From Pseudomonas sp. MYb60 (GTDB lineage Bacteria; Pseudomonadota; Gammaproteobacteria; Pseudomonadales; Pseudomonadaceae), in NCBI RefSeq assembly GCF_002979555.1, contig NZ_PCOZ01000029.1:1-35224 (forward strand): 35,224 bases of DNA, in the 5' to 3' direction. Made by a program: the position numbers and the translations under genes. Below, in pieces: positions 1 through 8,874 of this stretch (positions are counted from its first letter, which is position 1; each line of letters starts with the position of its first letter). The notes under the pieces were generated by a model. The model had not been told where the DNA came from, searched no databases, and saw nothing but the letters and a program-made list of their open reading frames with translations.

Positions 1-74
1 GCGTCCCCTAGGGGACTCGAACCCCTGTTACCGCCGTGAAAGGGCGGTGTCCTAGGCCACTAGACGAAGGGGAC
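1..74 (-). tRNA. tRNA-Glu (TTC), distal copy, cut by the window edge
   Basis: The minus strand reads GTCCCC at its 5' end (position 74) and GGGGACG at its 3' end, with a CTTTCAC anticodon loop, which gives anticodon TTC. The last two bases of the encoded CCA lie outside the window. All visible bases are identical to the second copy at 282-357. This is the last gene of an Ala-Glu-Ala-Glu cluster read leftward. Confidence 0.97.
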
Positions 75-155
75 ACAAACCTTCTATACACGTGATCAGC
101 GCTGAGAACTGATCGATTCAAGGACGGTGTGGCCGGAACCTTGAACCTGTAAAAT

Positions 156-231
<76 letters not shown>

Positions 232-281
232 GGATTTTTCGTCTCGCGACGCAGCAGACCTTTCGAACTGCTTGTTGAAAC

Positions 282-357
282 TGGCGTCCCCTAGGGGACT
301 CGAACCCCTGTTACCGCCGTGAAAGGGCGGTGTCCTAGGCCACTAGACGAAGGGGAC
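282..357 (-). tRNA. tRNA-Glu (TTC), promoter-proximal copy
   Basis: This is a complete 76-nt tRNA with acceptor stem GTCCCC/GGGGAC, discriminator G and encoded CCA. The loop CTTTCAC gives anticodon TTC. The flanking spacer on its 5' side (358-435) is clearly homologous to the spacer at 75-155, which shows that a unit of about 280 bp was duplicated in tandem. Confidence 0.98.
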
Positions 358-435
358 AAAACCTTCTGTACATCCGATCAGGGCTGAGACCTGATCAATT
401 CAAGGACGGTGTGGCCAGACCTTGAACCTGTAAAT

Positions 436-511
<76 letters not shown>

Positions 512-532
512 TCATCGGTGAGGACGGGGCGA

Positions 533-561
533 ATCTTAATGGCGGTTTGGAAGTGTGTCAA
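533..561 (-). promoter_or_regulatory. Strong sigma70 promoter of the tRNA cluster
   Basis: On the minus strand a perfect -35 box TTGACA (556-561) is separated by exactly 17 bp from a -10 box TAAGAT (533-538). The stretch upstream of the -35 box (562-600) is rich in A/T runs, like an UP element. The -10 box is followed by a GC-rich discriminator (CGCCCC), the kind found in stringently controlled stable-RNA promoters. Growth-rate or ppGpp control is inferred from that discriminator and was not measured. Confidence 0.85.
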
Positions 562-613
562 ATTTATTTTCAACATTTTCCAAAATTTTTTGCCGGGATA
601 ACAATCACTTACC

Positions 614-643
614 GGCGAAACCCCGGAAAACCGGGGTTTCGCC
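614..643 (-). terminator. Perfect hairpin after gltX
   Basis: GGCGAAACCCCGG and CCGGGGTTTCGCC form a perfect 13-bp stem around a 4-nt loop, 15 bp past the gltX stop. On the minus strand no clean U-tract follows immediately, so it may stop transcription poorly or mainly stabilise the 3' end. It separates gltX from the tRNA promoter. Confidence 0.7.
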
Positions 644-658
644 GTTACAGCAGCCTGA

Positions 659-2140
659 TTACGCAATAGCGCCCAGCAGCTTTTCCCACTCTTTGTTTTC
701 TTTCTTCGACACACCACCAAGCAAATCAAGGGCTTGGCGCAGACGGAAACGGGTGAGGTCCGGGCCGAGGATTTCCATCGCGTCCAGCACCGACACCGAA
801 CTCGCCTGCCCGGTGATCGCGGCAAACATCAGCGGCATGGCATCGCGCAATTTCAGCTCGAGGGATTCCACCACCGCCTGGATCGTCGCGGTGATCGCCT
901 CTTTCTCCCACTGACGCAGGCTTTCGAGCTTCCACAGGATCAACTGCATCAACTGGCGTACCTGGTCGCCCGAGAGCTTCTTGGACTCGAACAGCTTCGC
1001 ATCCGGGTTCACGCCACCGGCAAAGAAGAAGTTGGCCAACGGTGCGACCTGGCTGAACGTCTCTACCCTGCCCTGCACCAGCGGCGCGATCTTCATCATG
1101 TACTCGGGGTTCAACGCCCACTGCTGCACGCGGCTGGCGAATTCTTCCACCGGCAGGTCACGCAGCCACTGGCCGTTGAGCCAGGACAGTTTCTCGATGT
1201 CGAAGATCGGCCCACCCAGGGACACGCGGGACAGGTCGAAGTTGTCGACCATTTCCTGCAACGAGAACTTCTCGCGCTCGTCCGGCATCGACCAGCCCAT
1301 GCGGCCCAGGTAGTTGAGCATTGCCTCAGGCATGAACCCCATGCGCTCGTAGAAGGTCACCGAGGTCGGGTTCTTGCGCTTGGACAGCTTGCTCTTGTCC
1401 GGGTTACGCAGCAGCGGCATGTAGCACAGCTGCGGCTGTTCCCAGCCGAAGTATTCATAGAGCAGGATCAGCTTGGGCGCCGACGGCAGCCATTCTTCGC
1501 CGCGCAGCACGTGAGTGATGCCCATCAGGTGATCGTCGACCACGTTGGCCAGGAAGTACGTCGGCAGGCCGTCGGTCTTCATCAGCACTTGCATGTCCAT
1601 GCGGTCCCACGGGATCTCGACGTCACCGCGCAGCATGTCCGGCACCACGCACACGCCTTCGCTCGGCACTTTCATGCGGATGACGTGAGGCTCGCCGGCC
1701 GCCAGGCGCTGGGCCACTTCTTCCTTGGACAGCAGCAGCGCGCGGCCATCGTAGCGCGGGGTTTCGCCACGGGCCATTTGCTCGGCGCGCATCTGGTCGA
1801 GTTCTTCGGCGGTGCAGAAGCACGGGAATGCATGGCCCATGTCGACCAGTTGCTGGGTGTACTGCTTGTAGATGTCGCTGCGCTCGCTCTGGCGATACGG
1901 GCCGTGCGGGCCGCCAACGTCCGGGCCTTCTGCCCAGGTAATGCCCAACCAGCGCAGCGCATCGAAAATCTGCTGCTCCGACTCACTGGTCGAGCGCAGT
2001 TGATCGGTGTCTTCGATCCGCAGGATGAATTCACCGCCGTGCTGCTTGGCAAAGCAGTAGTTGAACAAGGCGATGTAAGCAGTGCCGACGTGGGGATCCC
2101 CAGTAGGCGATGGCGCGATGCGCGTGCGGACGGTGGTCAT
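659..2140 (-). CDS. gltX: Glutamyl-tRNA synthetase
   Basis: GltX charges tRNA-Glu with glutamate in the cytoplasm. The start was placed at the ATG giving MTTVRTRIAPSPTG, because the longer open frame adds 35 residues absent from the family. The resulting 493 aa matches the usual bacterial length. The class I HIGH-type motif is HVGT (residues 17-20), within the conserved APSPTGDPHVG block. The KMSKS-type loop is KLSKR (251-255). A CFC...YDGR region (about 107-133) corresponds to the zinc-binding insert of the E. coli-type enzyme. The gene lies immediately upstream of four tRNA genes, two of them its own substrate, in the same orientation, but those genes have their own promoter and a hairpin lies between. 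Confidence 0.97.
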   Translation of the reverse strand: MTTVRTRIAPSPTGDPHVGTAYIALFNYCFAKQHGGEFILRIEDTDQLRSTSESEQQIFDALRWLGITWAEGPDVGGPHGPYRQSERSDIYKQYTQQLVDMGHAFPCFCTAEELDQMRAEQMARGETPRYDGRALLLSKEEVAQRLAAGEPHVIRMKVPSEGVCVVPDMLRGDVEIPWDRMDMQVLMKTDGLPTYFLANVVDDHLMGITHVLRGEEWLPSAPKLILLYEYFGWEQPQLCYMPLLRNPDKSKLSKRKNPTSVTFYERMGFMPEAMLNYLGRMGWSMPDEREKFSLQEMVDNFDLSRVSLGGPIFDIEKLSWLNGQWLRDLPVEEFASRVQQWALNPEYMMKIAPLVQGRVETFSQVAPLANFFFAGGVNPDAKLFESKKLSGDQVRQLMQLILWKLESLRQWEKEAITATIQAVVESLELKLRDAMPLMFAAITGQASSVSVLDAMEILGPDLTRFRLRQALDLLGGVSKKENKEWEKLLGAIA

Positions 2141-2248
2141 GGCGGGTCTCGAATGGGCAATAAGACTGAAAATTGAAACAAGGGGCGAATGGTAACAGCC
2201 CCGGGGATTTCTGGAAAACCAAGGCGCGGCCATCGAGGGCACCACAAA

Positions 2249-4264
2249 TCAGACTGCCAGCAGGCGCTCACGCAACTTGCCAATCTCATCCCGCGTCTGC
2301 GCCGCCGCTTCGAATTCCAGATCCCGCGCCAACTGGTACATCTTCTCCTCCAACTGACGAATGCGCTTGGTGATCTCACTCGGCGAGCGCAGTTCGTTTT
2401 CGTACTTGGCGCTCTCCTCGGCCGCCTTGGCCATGCCCTTGCGCTTCTTGCTGCGCGAGCCGGGCACGGTGGCGCCTTCCATGATGTCGGCAACGTCCTT
2501 GAACACGCCTTTGGGGGTGATGCCATTTTCCAGGTTGAATGCAATCTGCTTGTCACGACGGCGCTGAGTCTCGCCAATCGCCCGCTCCATGGAGCCGGTG
2601 ATGCGGTCTGCGTAGAGGATCGCCCGACCATTGAGGTTCCGCGCAGCCCGGCCGATGGTCTGGATCAGCGAACGCTCAGAGCGCAGGAAGCCCTCCTTGT
2701 CCGCGTCCAGTATCGCCACCAGCGACACTTCCGGCATGTCCAGGCCTTCACGCAGCAGGTTGATCCCCACCAGCACGTCAAAAGTGCCCAGGCGCAGGTC
2801 GCGGATGATCTCCACACGCTCAACCGTGTCGATATCCGAGTGCAGGTAACGCACGCGCACACCATGGTCGGCCAGGTAGTCGGTAAGGTCTTCGGACATG
2901 CGCTTGGTCAGTGTGGTAACCAGCACCCGCTCCTCCAGGGCCACGCGCTTGTTGATTTCCGACAGCAGGTCATCAACCTGGGTCAACGCCGGGCGGATTT
3001 CGATTTCCGGGTCCACCAGGCCGGTCGGGCGTACCAGTTGCTCGATCACGCGACCAGCATGCTCAGCCTCGTAGTTGCCCGGCGTGGCGGACACAAAAAT
3101 GGTCTGCGGGCTGATCGCCTCCCACTCATCGAAACGCATCGGCCGATTGTCCAGCGCCGATGGCAGGCGGAAACCGTATTCCACCAGGGTTTCTTTACGC
3201 GAGCGGTCGCCCTTATACATGGCACCCACTTGCGGCACGCTGACGTGGGATTCGTCGATCACCAGCAGCGCGTCGTCCGGCAAGTAGTCATACAACGTCG
3301 GCGGCGCCGCCCCGGAGTCGCGCCCCGACAGGTAGCGCGAGTAGTTTTCGATGCCATTGCAGTAGCCCAGCTCCAGGATCATCTCCAGGTCGAAACGGGT
3401 TCGCTGCTCCAGGCGCTGGGCTTCCACCAGCTTGTTGTTGGCGCGCAGGTAGTCAAGGCGTTCGGCGAGTTCGACCTTGATCCCTTCGATGGCCCCCATC
3501 AGGGTTTCGCGCGGCGTCACGTAGTGGCTTTTCGGATAGAAGGTGAAGCGCGGCATCTTGCGGATCACTTCCCCGGTCAACGGGTCAAAGGCCGACAGGC
3601 TCTCGACTTCATCGTCGAACAGCTCGATGCGGATCGCTTCCAGGTCGGATTCGGCCGGGTAGATATCGATCACATCGCCACGCACACGGAAGGTGGCACG
3701 GGCAAAATCCATGTCGTTGCGGTTGTATTGCAGGCTCGTCAGGCGACGCAGCAGTTCGCGCTGATCGAGTTTGTCGCCACGGTCGACGTGCAGCACCATC
3801 TTCAGATAGGTTTCCGGGCTGCCCAGGCCGTAGATGCACGACACCGTGGTGACGATGATCGCGTCCTTGCGCTCCAGCAACGCCTTGGTCGCCGACAGGC
3901 GCATCTGCTCGATGTGGTCGTTGATCGACGCATCTTTCTCGATAAAGGTGTCGGACGACGGCACGTAGGCTTCGGGCTGGTAGTAGTCGTAGTAGGAAAC
4001 GAAGTATTCCACGGCGTTGTTCGGGAAGAACGCCTTGAACTCGCCGTACAACTGGGCGGCCAGGGTCTTGTTCGGCGCCAGCACCAGGGTGGGCCGGTTG
4101 ACCTGGGCAATCACGTTGGCAATGCTGAACGTCTTGCCCGAACCGGTGACGCCGAGCAGTGTCTGGTGGGCCAGGCCGGCCTCGATGCCTTCGACCATCT
4201 GGCGAATGGCTTCCGGTTGATCGCCGGCGGGCTCAAAACGGGTGACTAGCTGGAAATCCGACAT
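2249..4264 (-). CDS. uvrB: Excinuclease ABC subunit B
   Basis: UvrB is the damage-verifying helicase-like subunit of nucleotide excision repair, loaded by UvrA and joined by UvrC. The ATG at 4264 (MSDFQLVTRF) has GAGG upstream and gives 671 aa, the usual family length; longer frames lack support. Walker A is GVTGSGKT (38-45). The aromatic beta-hairpin YFVSYYDYYQPEAYVP (about 92-107) inserts between DNA strands. The Walker B-type sequence is LLVIDESH. The C-terminal UVR coiled-coil domain (IRQLEEKMYQLARDLEFEAA), which contacts UvrC, is complete. No CTG-N10-CAG LexA box is visible upstream, so SOS control is not supported here. Confidence 0.97.
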   Translation of the reverse strand: MSDFQLVTRFEPAGDQPEAIRQMVEGIEAGLAHQTLLGVTGSGKTFSIANVIAQVNRPTLVLAPNKTLAAQLYGEFKAFFPNNAVEYFVSYYDYYQPEAYVPSSDTFIEKDASINDHIEQMRLSATKALLERKDAIIVTTVSCIYGLGSPETYLKMVLHVDRGDKLDQRELLRRLTSLQYNRNDMDFARATFRVRGDVIDIYPAESDLEAIRIELFDDEVESLSAFDPLTGEVIRKMPRFTFYPKSHYVTPRETLMGAIEGIKVELAERLDYLRANNKLVEAQRLEQRTRFDLEMILELGYCNGIENYSRYLSGRDSGAAPPTLYDYLPDDALLVIDESHVSVPQVGAMYKGDRSRKETLVEYGFRLPSALDNRPMRFDEWEAISPQTIFVSATPGNYEAEHAGRVIEQLVRPTGLVDPEIEIRPALTQVDDLLSEINKRVALEERVLVTTLTKRMSEDLTDYLADHGVRVRYLHSDIDTVERVEIIRDLRLGTFDVLVGINLLREGLDMPEVSLVAILDADKEGFLRSERSLIQTIGRAARNLNGRAILYADRITGSMERAIGETQRRRDKQIAFNLENGITPKGVFKDVADIMEGATVPGSRSKKRKGMAKAAEESAKYENELRSPSEITKRIRQLEEKMYQLARDLEFEAAAQTRDEIGKLRERLLAV

Positions 4265-4607
4265 AACGTACCTCGTGAAGTCACCCCGGACTGTAAACCC
4301 GTCGGGGACGAAAAAGACCACCACCCGCGAAGATTCAGAGCGGATCGTAGGAAAAAACCATGATAGCCATAGAAGTGGTGGCGAATGTGACGGCTTTCAA
4401 GGCAATCGTCTGACCTGCCGTCTACGATCAAGGTTGCAATAAGACTGACGGTGGGCAAATAAACCGAAAAACTTGGCCGAAAAGCCGTTTCGGCTGTCGC
4501 CCTAGGCCGTGATGGCCTCTATACTAGCTCCCCGTTTGTGCACCGCTCTAGTGCATTCGGCTGGAGCGCGACACGTCCCTCCATTCCCCCATAGAGCTGC
4601 CGCAAAA
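4265..4607. other. Divergent intergenic region between uvrB and the aminotransferase
   Basis: This 343-bp gap holds no convincing coding frame. It contains a hairpin at 4476-4494 (GCCGAAA/TTTCGGC), a small dyad AGGCC/GGCCT at 4504-4518, and a TATACT -10-like hexamer at 4520-4525 pointing toward the aminotransferase. No good -35 box sits 16-18 bp upstream of that hexamer. The region must carry both divergent promoters, but neither is firmly assigned. Confidence 0.5.
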
Positions 4608-5804
4608 ATGAGCCTGTTCTCCGCTGTCGAAATGGCACCACGCGATCCTATCCTGGGCCTCAACGAAGCATTCAACGCCGACACACGAACCACCAAGGTC
4701 AACCTTGGCGTAGGCGTTTACTGCAACGAGGAGGGGAAGATTCCACTCTTGCGTGCCGTTGCCGAAGCGGAAGCCATTCGCGTGGCGCAACACGCCGCTC
4801 GTGGCTACTTGCCGATCGACGGCATCGCGGCCTACGACAAGGCCGTGCAAACCCTGCTGTTCGGCGCTGAATCGCCCTTGCTGAGCGCTGGCCGCGTCAC
4901 CACCGTGCAAGCGGTTGGCGGCACGGGCGCGCTGAAGATCGGCGCAGACTTCCTCAAGCAACTGCTGCCCAACGCCGTCGTGGCCATCAGCGACCCGAGC
5001 TGGGAAAACCACCGCGCCCTGTTTGAAACCGCCGGTTTCCCGGTGCAGAACTACCGCTACTACGACGCCGCCACCCACGACGTGAACCGCGCCGGCCTGC
5101 TCGAAGACCTCAACGCCCTGCCGCCGCAATCCATCGTGGTGTTGCACGCCTGCTGCCACAACCCGACCGGCGTCGACCTGAGCCCGGCCGATTGGCAGAA
5201 CGTGCTGGACGTGGTCAAGGCCAAGAACCTGGTGCCGTTCCTCGACATGGCCTACCAGGGCTTTGGCGATGGCATCCACGAAGACGCCGCAGCCGTGCGC
5301 CTGTTCGCGGAGTCGGGCCTGACCTTCTTTGTGTCCAGCTCGTTCTCCAAGTCGTTCTCCCTGTACGGCGAACGTGTGGGCGCGTTGTCCATCGTGGGCG
5401 AGTCCAAGGAAGAAAGCGCGCGCATCCTGTCCCAGGTCAAGCGTGTGATCCGCACCAACTACTCCAACCCGCCGACCCACGGCGCCGCGATTGTCGCCGC
5501 CGTGCTGAACAGCCCGGAACTGCGTGCCCAGTGGGAAGCCGAACTGGCCGAAATGCGCCTGCGCATTCGTGGGATGCGTGAGCAGATGGTGTCGGAACTG
5601 GCCAAGGCCGCACCGGGCCATGACTTCAGCTTCGTCGGCCGCCAGCGTGGGATGTTCTCCTACTCCGGCCTGAGCGTTGAGCAAGTCACCCGCCTGCGCA
5701 GCGAGTTCGGCATCTATGCGCTGGACACGGGTCGTATCTGTGTGGCGGCGTTGAACCAGTCGAACATCGATGCGGTCACAAAGGCAATCGTTCAGGTGCT
5801 GTAA
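4608..5804 (+). CDS. Aromatic amino acid / aspartate aminotransferase (PLP, class I)
   Basis: This is a PLP-dependent transaminase of the AspC/TyrB family that moves amino groups between aspartate or aromatic amino acids and 2-oxoglutarate. The start at MSLFSAVEMAPRDPILGL matches the family N-terminus and gives 398 aa. The Schiff-base lysine is Lys248 in SSSFSKSFS. The HNPTG cofactor motif is at 184-188, and Asp213 and Tyr216 in FLDMAYQG contact the PLP ring. The C-terminal GRICVAALN block carries the substrate-carboxylate arginine. Its position beside uvrB matches the Pseudomonas gene often named tyrB or phhC. Aromatic rather than aspartate preference is inferred from that context, not from a diagnostic residue. 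Confidence 0.93.
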   Translation: MSLFSAVEMAPRDPILGLNEAFNADTRTTKVNLGVGVYCNEEGKIPLLRAVAEAEAIRVAQHAARGYLPIDGIAAYDKAVQTLLFGAESPLLSAGRVTTVQAVGGTGALKIGADFLKQLLPNAVVAISDPSWENHRALFETAGFPVQNYRYYDAATHDVNRAGLLEDLNALPPQSIVVLHACCHNPTGVDLSPADWQNVLDVVKAKNLVPFLDMAYQGFGDGIHEDAAAVRLFAESGLTFFVSSSFSKSFSLYGERVGALSIVGESKEESARILSQVKRVIRTNYSNPPTHGAAIVAAVLNSPELRAQWEAELAEMRLRIRGMREQMVSELAKAAPGHDFSFVGRQRGMFSYSGLSVEQVTRLRSEFGIYALDTGRICVAALNQSNIDAVTKAIVQVL

Positions 5805-5823
5805 GCCTGTAGCCGTTGCAAAG

Positions 5824-5851
5824 AAGGGGAAGCCGGTGGCTTCCCCTTTTT
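5824..5851 (+). terminator. Rho-independent terminator of the aminotransferase gene
   Basis: AAGGGGAAGCC and GGCTTCCCCTT form a strong stem around a GGT loop, followed by a run of T, 20 bp after the stop codon. This is a textbook intrinsic terminator. Confidence 0.92.
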
Positions 5852-5903
5852 CGTATCCAGCCCCTAGACTGAACCCTGCCCGCCCCTTTGCTGTGAGAAC
5901 CTT

Positions 5904-6113
5904 ATGAGAAACGACGACCTGGACCTGCGCGCTGACCGCGACGAGCTGGATGACTATGTGCCCCGCGCGCCGCAACCCAAGCGCCAGAAAAGCCTGGTGT
6001 TGCAGGTGGCCCTGGGTGTGTTCCTCGGTGGGTTGGCACTGTGGCTGGTGCAATTGGGAGCGACAGCCCTGATGGCCAAACTGGCGATGGGCACGCTGCA
6101 ATTCGGCGGCTGA
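5904..6113 (+). CDS. Small single-pass membrane protein, unknown function
   Basis: A 69-aa protein with a highly charged N-terminal half (MRNDDLDLRADRDELDDY, then a basic PKRQK patch) followed by one hydrophobic segment (about residues 31-60). The basic patch just before the membrane span suggests an inner-membrane protein with its N-terminus in the cytoplasm. No family was recognised. It has its own space after the aminotransferase terminator, and codon use is like its neighbours. The only purine-rich match upstream is weak (GAGAAC). A real small gene is likely but its role is unknown. Confidence 0.65.
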   Translation: MRNDDLDLRADRDELDDYVPRAPQPKRQKSLVLQVALGVFLGGLALWLVQLGATALMAKLAMGTLQFGG

Positions 6114-6122
6114 TCGCGGTCA

Positions 6123-6216
6123 AAATGTGGGAGGGGGCTTGCCCCCGATGAGGCAGTGTCAGTTGGTATACCTGTGTCTGACACACCGCCATCGGGGACA
6201 AGCCCCCTCCCACATT
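6123..6216. repeat. REPIN: two inverted REP sequences
   Basis: The outer arms (AATGTGGGAGGGGGCTTG at the left end, its near-exact complement at the right end) continue inward, and a second dyad GTGTCAG/CTGACAC lies inside. The arms of about 27 nt differ at one base. The arrangement and the GTGGGAGGGGGCTTGCCCCC core match the REP doublets of the P. fluorescens group, which are mobilised by RAYT transposases encoded elsewhere. It also sits 3' of two convergent genes, where it could act as a transcript end. Confidence 0.9.
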
Positions 6217-6220
6217 GGAT

Positions 6221-7105
6221 TTATGGCGCTACCAGATTGCGTTCTTCCAGCAGCTTCACAAAGCTATTGAGGCTCTGCGACACCGTCCCTCGCCGCCAGA
6301 TCAGCCAGGTGTGCAGGATGCGAAAGGTGTCCGTCAGCGGCCACACGCTCACCGCCGCAAACCCCGGCATGTTTTCCAGCATGCTGCGGGGCATCAGCGC
6401 CAAACCCGCACCGGCACTGACGCACGCCAGCATGCCGTGGTACGACTCGATCTCGAAAATCTTGCCCGGCACCGCGCCGTCCTGGGTAAACCAGCGTTCA
6501 AAGTGGTGCCGGTACGAGCAGTTCGAGCGGAAGGTGTAGATATTCTCGCCATTCACATCCTGCCCCCGGGTGATCGGCGCGTGGTGCAGGGGTGCAATCA
6601 CCACCATCTCCTCTTCAAACACCGCCACGCCTTCCAGGGTGCTGTGCAGCACCGGGCCATCGACGAACGCCGCCGTCAGGCGCCCCGACAGCACGCCTTC
6701 GATCATGGTGCCTGAAGGCCCGGTGCTCAGCTCCAGCTCGACCTTGGTGTGCGTCTGGTTGTACGCCGCCAGCAACGCCGGGATACGCACCGCCGCCGTG
6801 CTCTCCAGCGAGCCCAGGGCAAACGGGCCCTGGGGCTCCTCCCCCGCTACCGTGGCGCGCGCCTCCTGCACCAGATCGAGGATGCGTCGCGCATAGCCCA
6901 AGAAATTCCAGCCAGCCGGCGACAGGCGCAGTCGACTTTTCTCACGAATAAACAGCTCGACGCCCAGGTCCTGCTCCAGTTGCTTGATACGGGTGGTCAG
7001 GTTCGACGGCACCCGATGAATCAACTGCGCGGCGGCGCTGATACTGCCTTGCTCGGCAACGGCCTTGAACATTTCCAGCTGCACCAAATCCAAGTCATTC
7101 TCCAT
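6221..7105 (-). CDS. ptrR: LysR-family regulator, PtrR/YneJ-like
   Basis: This is a LysR-type regulator with an N-terminal winged HTH (LEMFKAVAEQGSISAAAQL) and a substrate-binding domain to the C-terminus. Sequence and setting closely resemble E. coli PtrR (YneJ), including SNLTTRIKQLEQDLGVELF, and it is divergent from an aldehyde dehydrogenase like E. coli Sad. It probably controls that gene in response to a putrescine/GABA breakdown intermediate. The ATG at 7105 gives 294 aa but lacks a ribosome site. The TTG at 7093 lies 6 nt after GGAG and would give the N-terminus MDLVQLEMF, as in the E. coli protein, so it is the more likely true start. Confidence 0.88.
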   Translation of the reverse strand: MENDLDLVQLEMFKAVAEQGSISAAAQLIHRVPSNLTTRIKQLEQDLGVELFIREKSRLRLSPAGWNFLGYARRILDLVQEARATVAGEEPQGPFALGSLESTAAVRIPALLAAYNQTHTKVELELSTGPSGTMIEGVLSGRLTAAFVDGPVLHSTLEGVAVFEEEMVVIAPLHHAPITRGQDVNGENIYTFRSNCSYRHHFERWFTQDGAVPGKIFEIESYHGMLACVSAGAGLALMPRSMLENMPGFAAVSVWPLTDTFRILHTWLIWRRGTVSQSLNSFVKLLEERNLVAP

Positions 7106-7195
7106 TCATGAACGTATTGCTTAATATTATTCAGTTTCCAGAAAAGATCCAGCCCCGTAGTCTGAACCCACTTACTCATTCAGCAGGACGGTGCC

Positions 7196-8578
7196 ATGAA
7201 CGCGACCACCCACGCTTTTTCGATCAACCCGGCCAACGGCGAAACCGTCGGCAGCTACCCCTACGAAACCGCCCAACAACTGGACGCTGCCCTCGACCGC
7301 GCCACCGCCGCGTTCCGCACCTGGCGCCGCCAACCGGTGAGCCAGCGCGCCGAACTGCTGCTGGCCCTGGCCGCCGCCCTGCGCGAACAAGCCGAAGCCA
7401 TGGCACAGATGATCACTCTGGAAATGGGCAAGCCCATCGCCCAGGCCCGTGCTGAAATCGAAAAATGCGCTCAGCTCAGCGAATGGTACGCCGCCCAGGG
7501 CCCAGCCATGCTCGCCCCGGAACCGACGCGGGTGGACAACGGCAGCGCCCAGATCGAATACCGCCCGCTGGGCCCGATCCTCGCCGTAATGCCGTGGAAC
7601 TTCCCGGTCTGGCAAGTGCTGCGCGGCGCCGTGCCGACGATGCTTGCCGGTAATACCTACGTACTCAAGCACGCGCCAAACGTGATGGGCAGCGCCTACC
7701 TGATCCAGCAGGCGTTCAAAAACGCAGGCTTTGCCGACGGTCTGTTCGAAGTGATCAACGTCGCCAACGACGGCGTGTCCAACGCCATTGCCGACCCACG
7801 CATCGCCGCCGTCACCCTTACCGGCAGCGTGCGAGCCGGCGTTGCCATCGGCTCTCAGGCGGGTGCCGCGCTGAAAAAATGCGTACTGGAGCTGGGTGGC
7901 TCCGACCCGTTCATCGTGCTCAACGACGCCGACCTCGACGCCGCCGTACAGGCCGCACTGATCGGCCGCTTCCAGAACAGCGGCCAGGTCTGCGCCGCTG
8001 CCAAGCGCCTGATCATCGAAGCGGGCGTGGCCGAAGCCTTCACCGCCAAATTCCTTGAGGCCAGCCGCGCCTTGGTGATGGGCGACCCGACCTCCGCCGC
8101 CACCTACATCGGCCCGATGGCCCGCTTCGACCTGCGCGACGAGCTGCATGGCCAGGTCCAGGCCACCCTGGAAGAAGGCGCCACTTTGCTGCTGGGCGGC
8201 AACAAAGTCGAAGGCGCCGGCAACTACTATGAGCCGACCGTACTGGCCAACGTCACCGACCAAATGACCTCATTCAAACAGGAACTGTTCGGCCCGGTGG
8301 CCTCGATCATCACCGCCCGCGACGCCGACCACGCGGTGGCGCTGGCGAATGACAGCGAGTTCGGCCTCACCGCCAGTCTCTTCACCACTGACGCGGCCAA
8401 GGCGCGGAATATCGCCAACCAGCTGGAAACCGGCGGGATCTTCGTCAACTCGTTCAGCGTCTCTGACCCTCGCGTAGCGTTTGGCGGGATCAAGAAAAGT
8501 GGCTTTGGCCGGGAGCTGTCGCACTTTGGCGTGCGCGAGTTCTGCAACGCACAAACCGTGTGGCTCGACCGCAAATAG
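7196..8578 (+). CDS. sad: NAD(P)-dependent succinate-semialdehyde dehydrogenase (Sad-like)
   Basis: This aldehyde dehydrogenase superfamily enzyme (460 aa) probably oxidises succinate semialdehyde to succinate at the end of GABA/putrescine breakdown. The catalytic cysteine is Cys266 in NSGQVCAAAK and the general base is Glu232 in LELGGSDPF. The MPWNFP motif (132-137) forms the cofactor/substrate channel. AGGA lies a short distance before the ATG. The divergent PtrR-like regulator argues for the E. coli YneI (Sad) subgroup rather than the longer GabD type. The exact aldehyde and the NAD versus NADP preference are inferred. Confidence 0.88.
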   Translation: MNATTHAFSINPANGETVGSYPYETAQQLDAALDRATAAFRTWRRQPVSQRAELLLALAAALREQAEAMAQMITLEMGKPIAQARAEIEKCAQLSEWYAAQGPAMLAPEPTRVDNGSAQIEYRPLGPILAVMPWNFPVWQVLRGAVPTMLAGNTYVLKHAPNVMGSAYLIQQAFKNAGFADGLFEVINVANDGVSNAIADPRIAAVTLTGSVRAGVAIGSQAGAALKKCVLELGGSDPFIVLNDADLDAAVQAALIGRFQNSGQVCAAAKRLIIEAGVAEAFTAKFLEASRALVMGDPTSAATYIGPMARFDLRDELHGQVQATLEEGATLLLGGNKVEGAGNYYEPTVLANVTDQMTSFKQELFGPVASIITARDADHAVALANDSEFGLTASLFTTDAAKARNIANQLETGGIFVNSFSVSDPRVAFGGIKKSGFGRELSHFGVREFCNAQTVWLDRK

Positions 8579-8601
8579 CCCCCTCACGCTAAGCCACCTG
8601 A

Positions 8602-8629
8602 CCTAGGGGCGTGCTTGCTCGCCCCTAGG
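8602..8629. repeat. REP-like perfect hairpin
   Basis: CCTAGGGGCG and CGCCCCTAGG are perfect inverted arms around the loop TGCTTGCT. The layout (G-rich arm, GCTTGC centre, C-rich arm) resembles a degenerate REP unit. Lying 23 bp after the aldehyde dehydrogenase stop, it may also end that transcript, although no T-run follows. Confidence 0.6.
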
Positions 8630-8679
8630 GTTGATGCGCGCAGTAGAAAACCATCCTCCCCCTCACGCCCCTGATCGAC

Positions 8680-8860
8680 TACCATACCGCGCCGGTTCCC
8701 AAACGGGACTAATAGGGAATCCGAAGCGCGGCCCGCCCGCGTCAATCGGAACTGCCCCCGCAACTGTAGATGCCGAGCCTGCTCCCCACTGCCACTGGAC
8801 ACCGTCCGGGAAGGCCGGAGCCTGGCGCCGACGCATCAGTCAGGAGACCTGCCGGCCAAG
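8680..8860 (+). promoter_or_regulatory. Cobalamin (AdoCbl) riboswitch
   Basis: The conserved blocks of the cobalamin riboswitch occur in order: GCCGGTTCCC (8691), CTAATAGGGAA (about 8709), the B12 box GAACTGCCCCCGCAACTG (8758-8766 region), CCACTGG, CCGGGAAGGCC, and GTCAGGAGACCTGCCGGC (8839-8856). The terminal CCGGC can pair with GCCGG at the start to close P1. The element lies about 125 nt before the first gene of a B12-uptake-type ABC operon. Coenzyme B12 binding should lower expression of that operon. Boundaries are approximate. Confidence 0.95.
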
Positions 8861-8874
8861 CGTTTTCACTGACC

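Noticed and set aside
734..2176. Long plus-strand open frame across gltX
   Set aside because: It is the opposite-strand shadow of a clear gltX gene; its translation is His/Arg/Gln-rich with no domain.
2189..4249. 686-codon plus-strand frame opposite uvrB
   Set aside because: GC-rich genes commonly leave long antisense frames; all motifs belong to uvrB on the minus strand.
4504..4525. Dyad AGGCC/GGCCT next to a TATACT box as a regulated promoter
   Set aside because: No -35 box at acceptable spacing and the dyad is short; mentioned only in the intergenic entry.
4265..4607. LexA box controlling uvrB
   Set aside because: No CTG-N10-CAG match is present in the upstream region.
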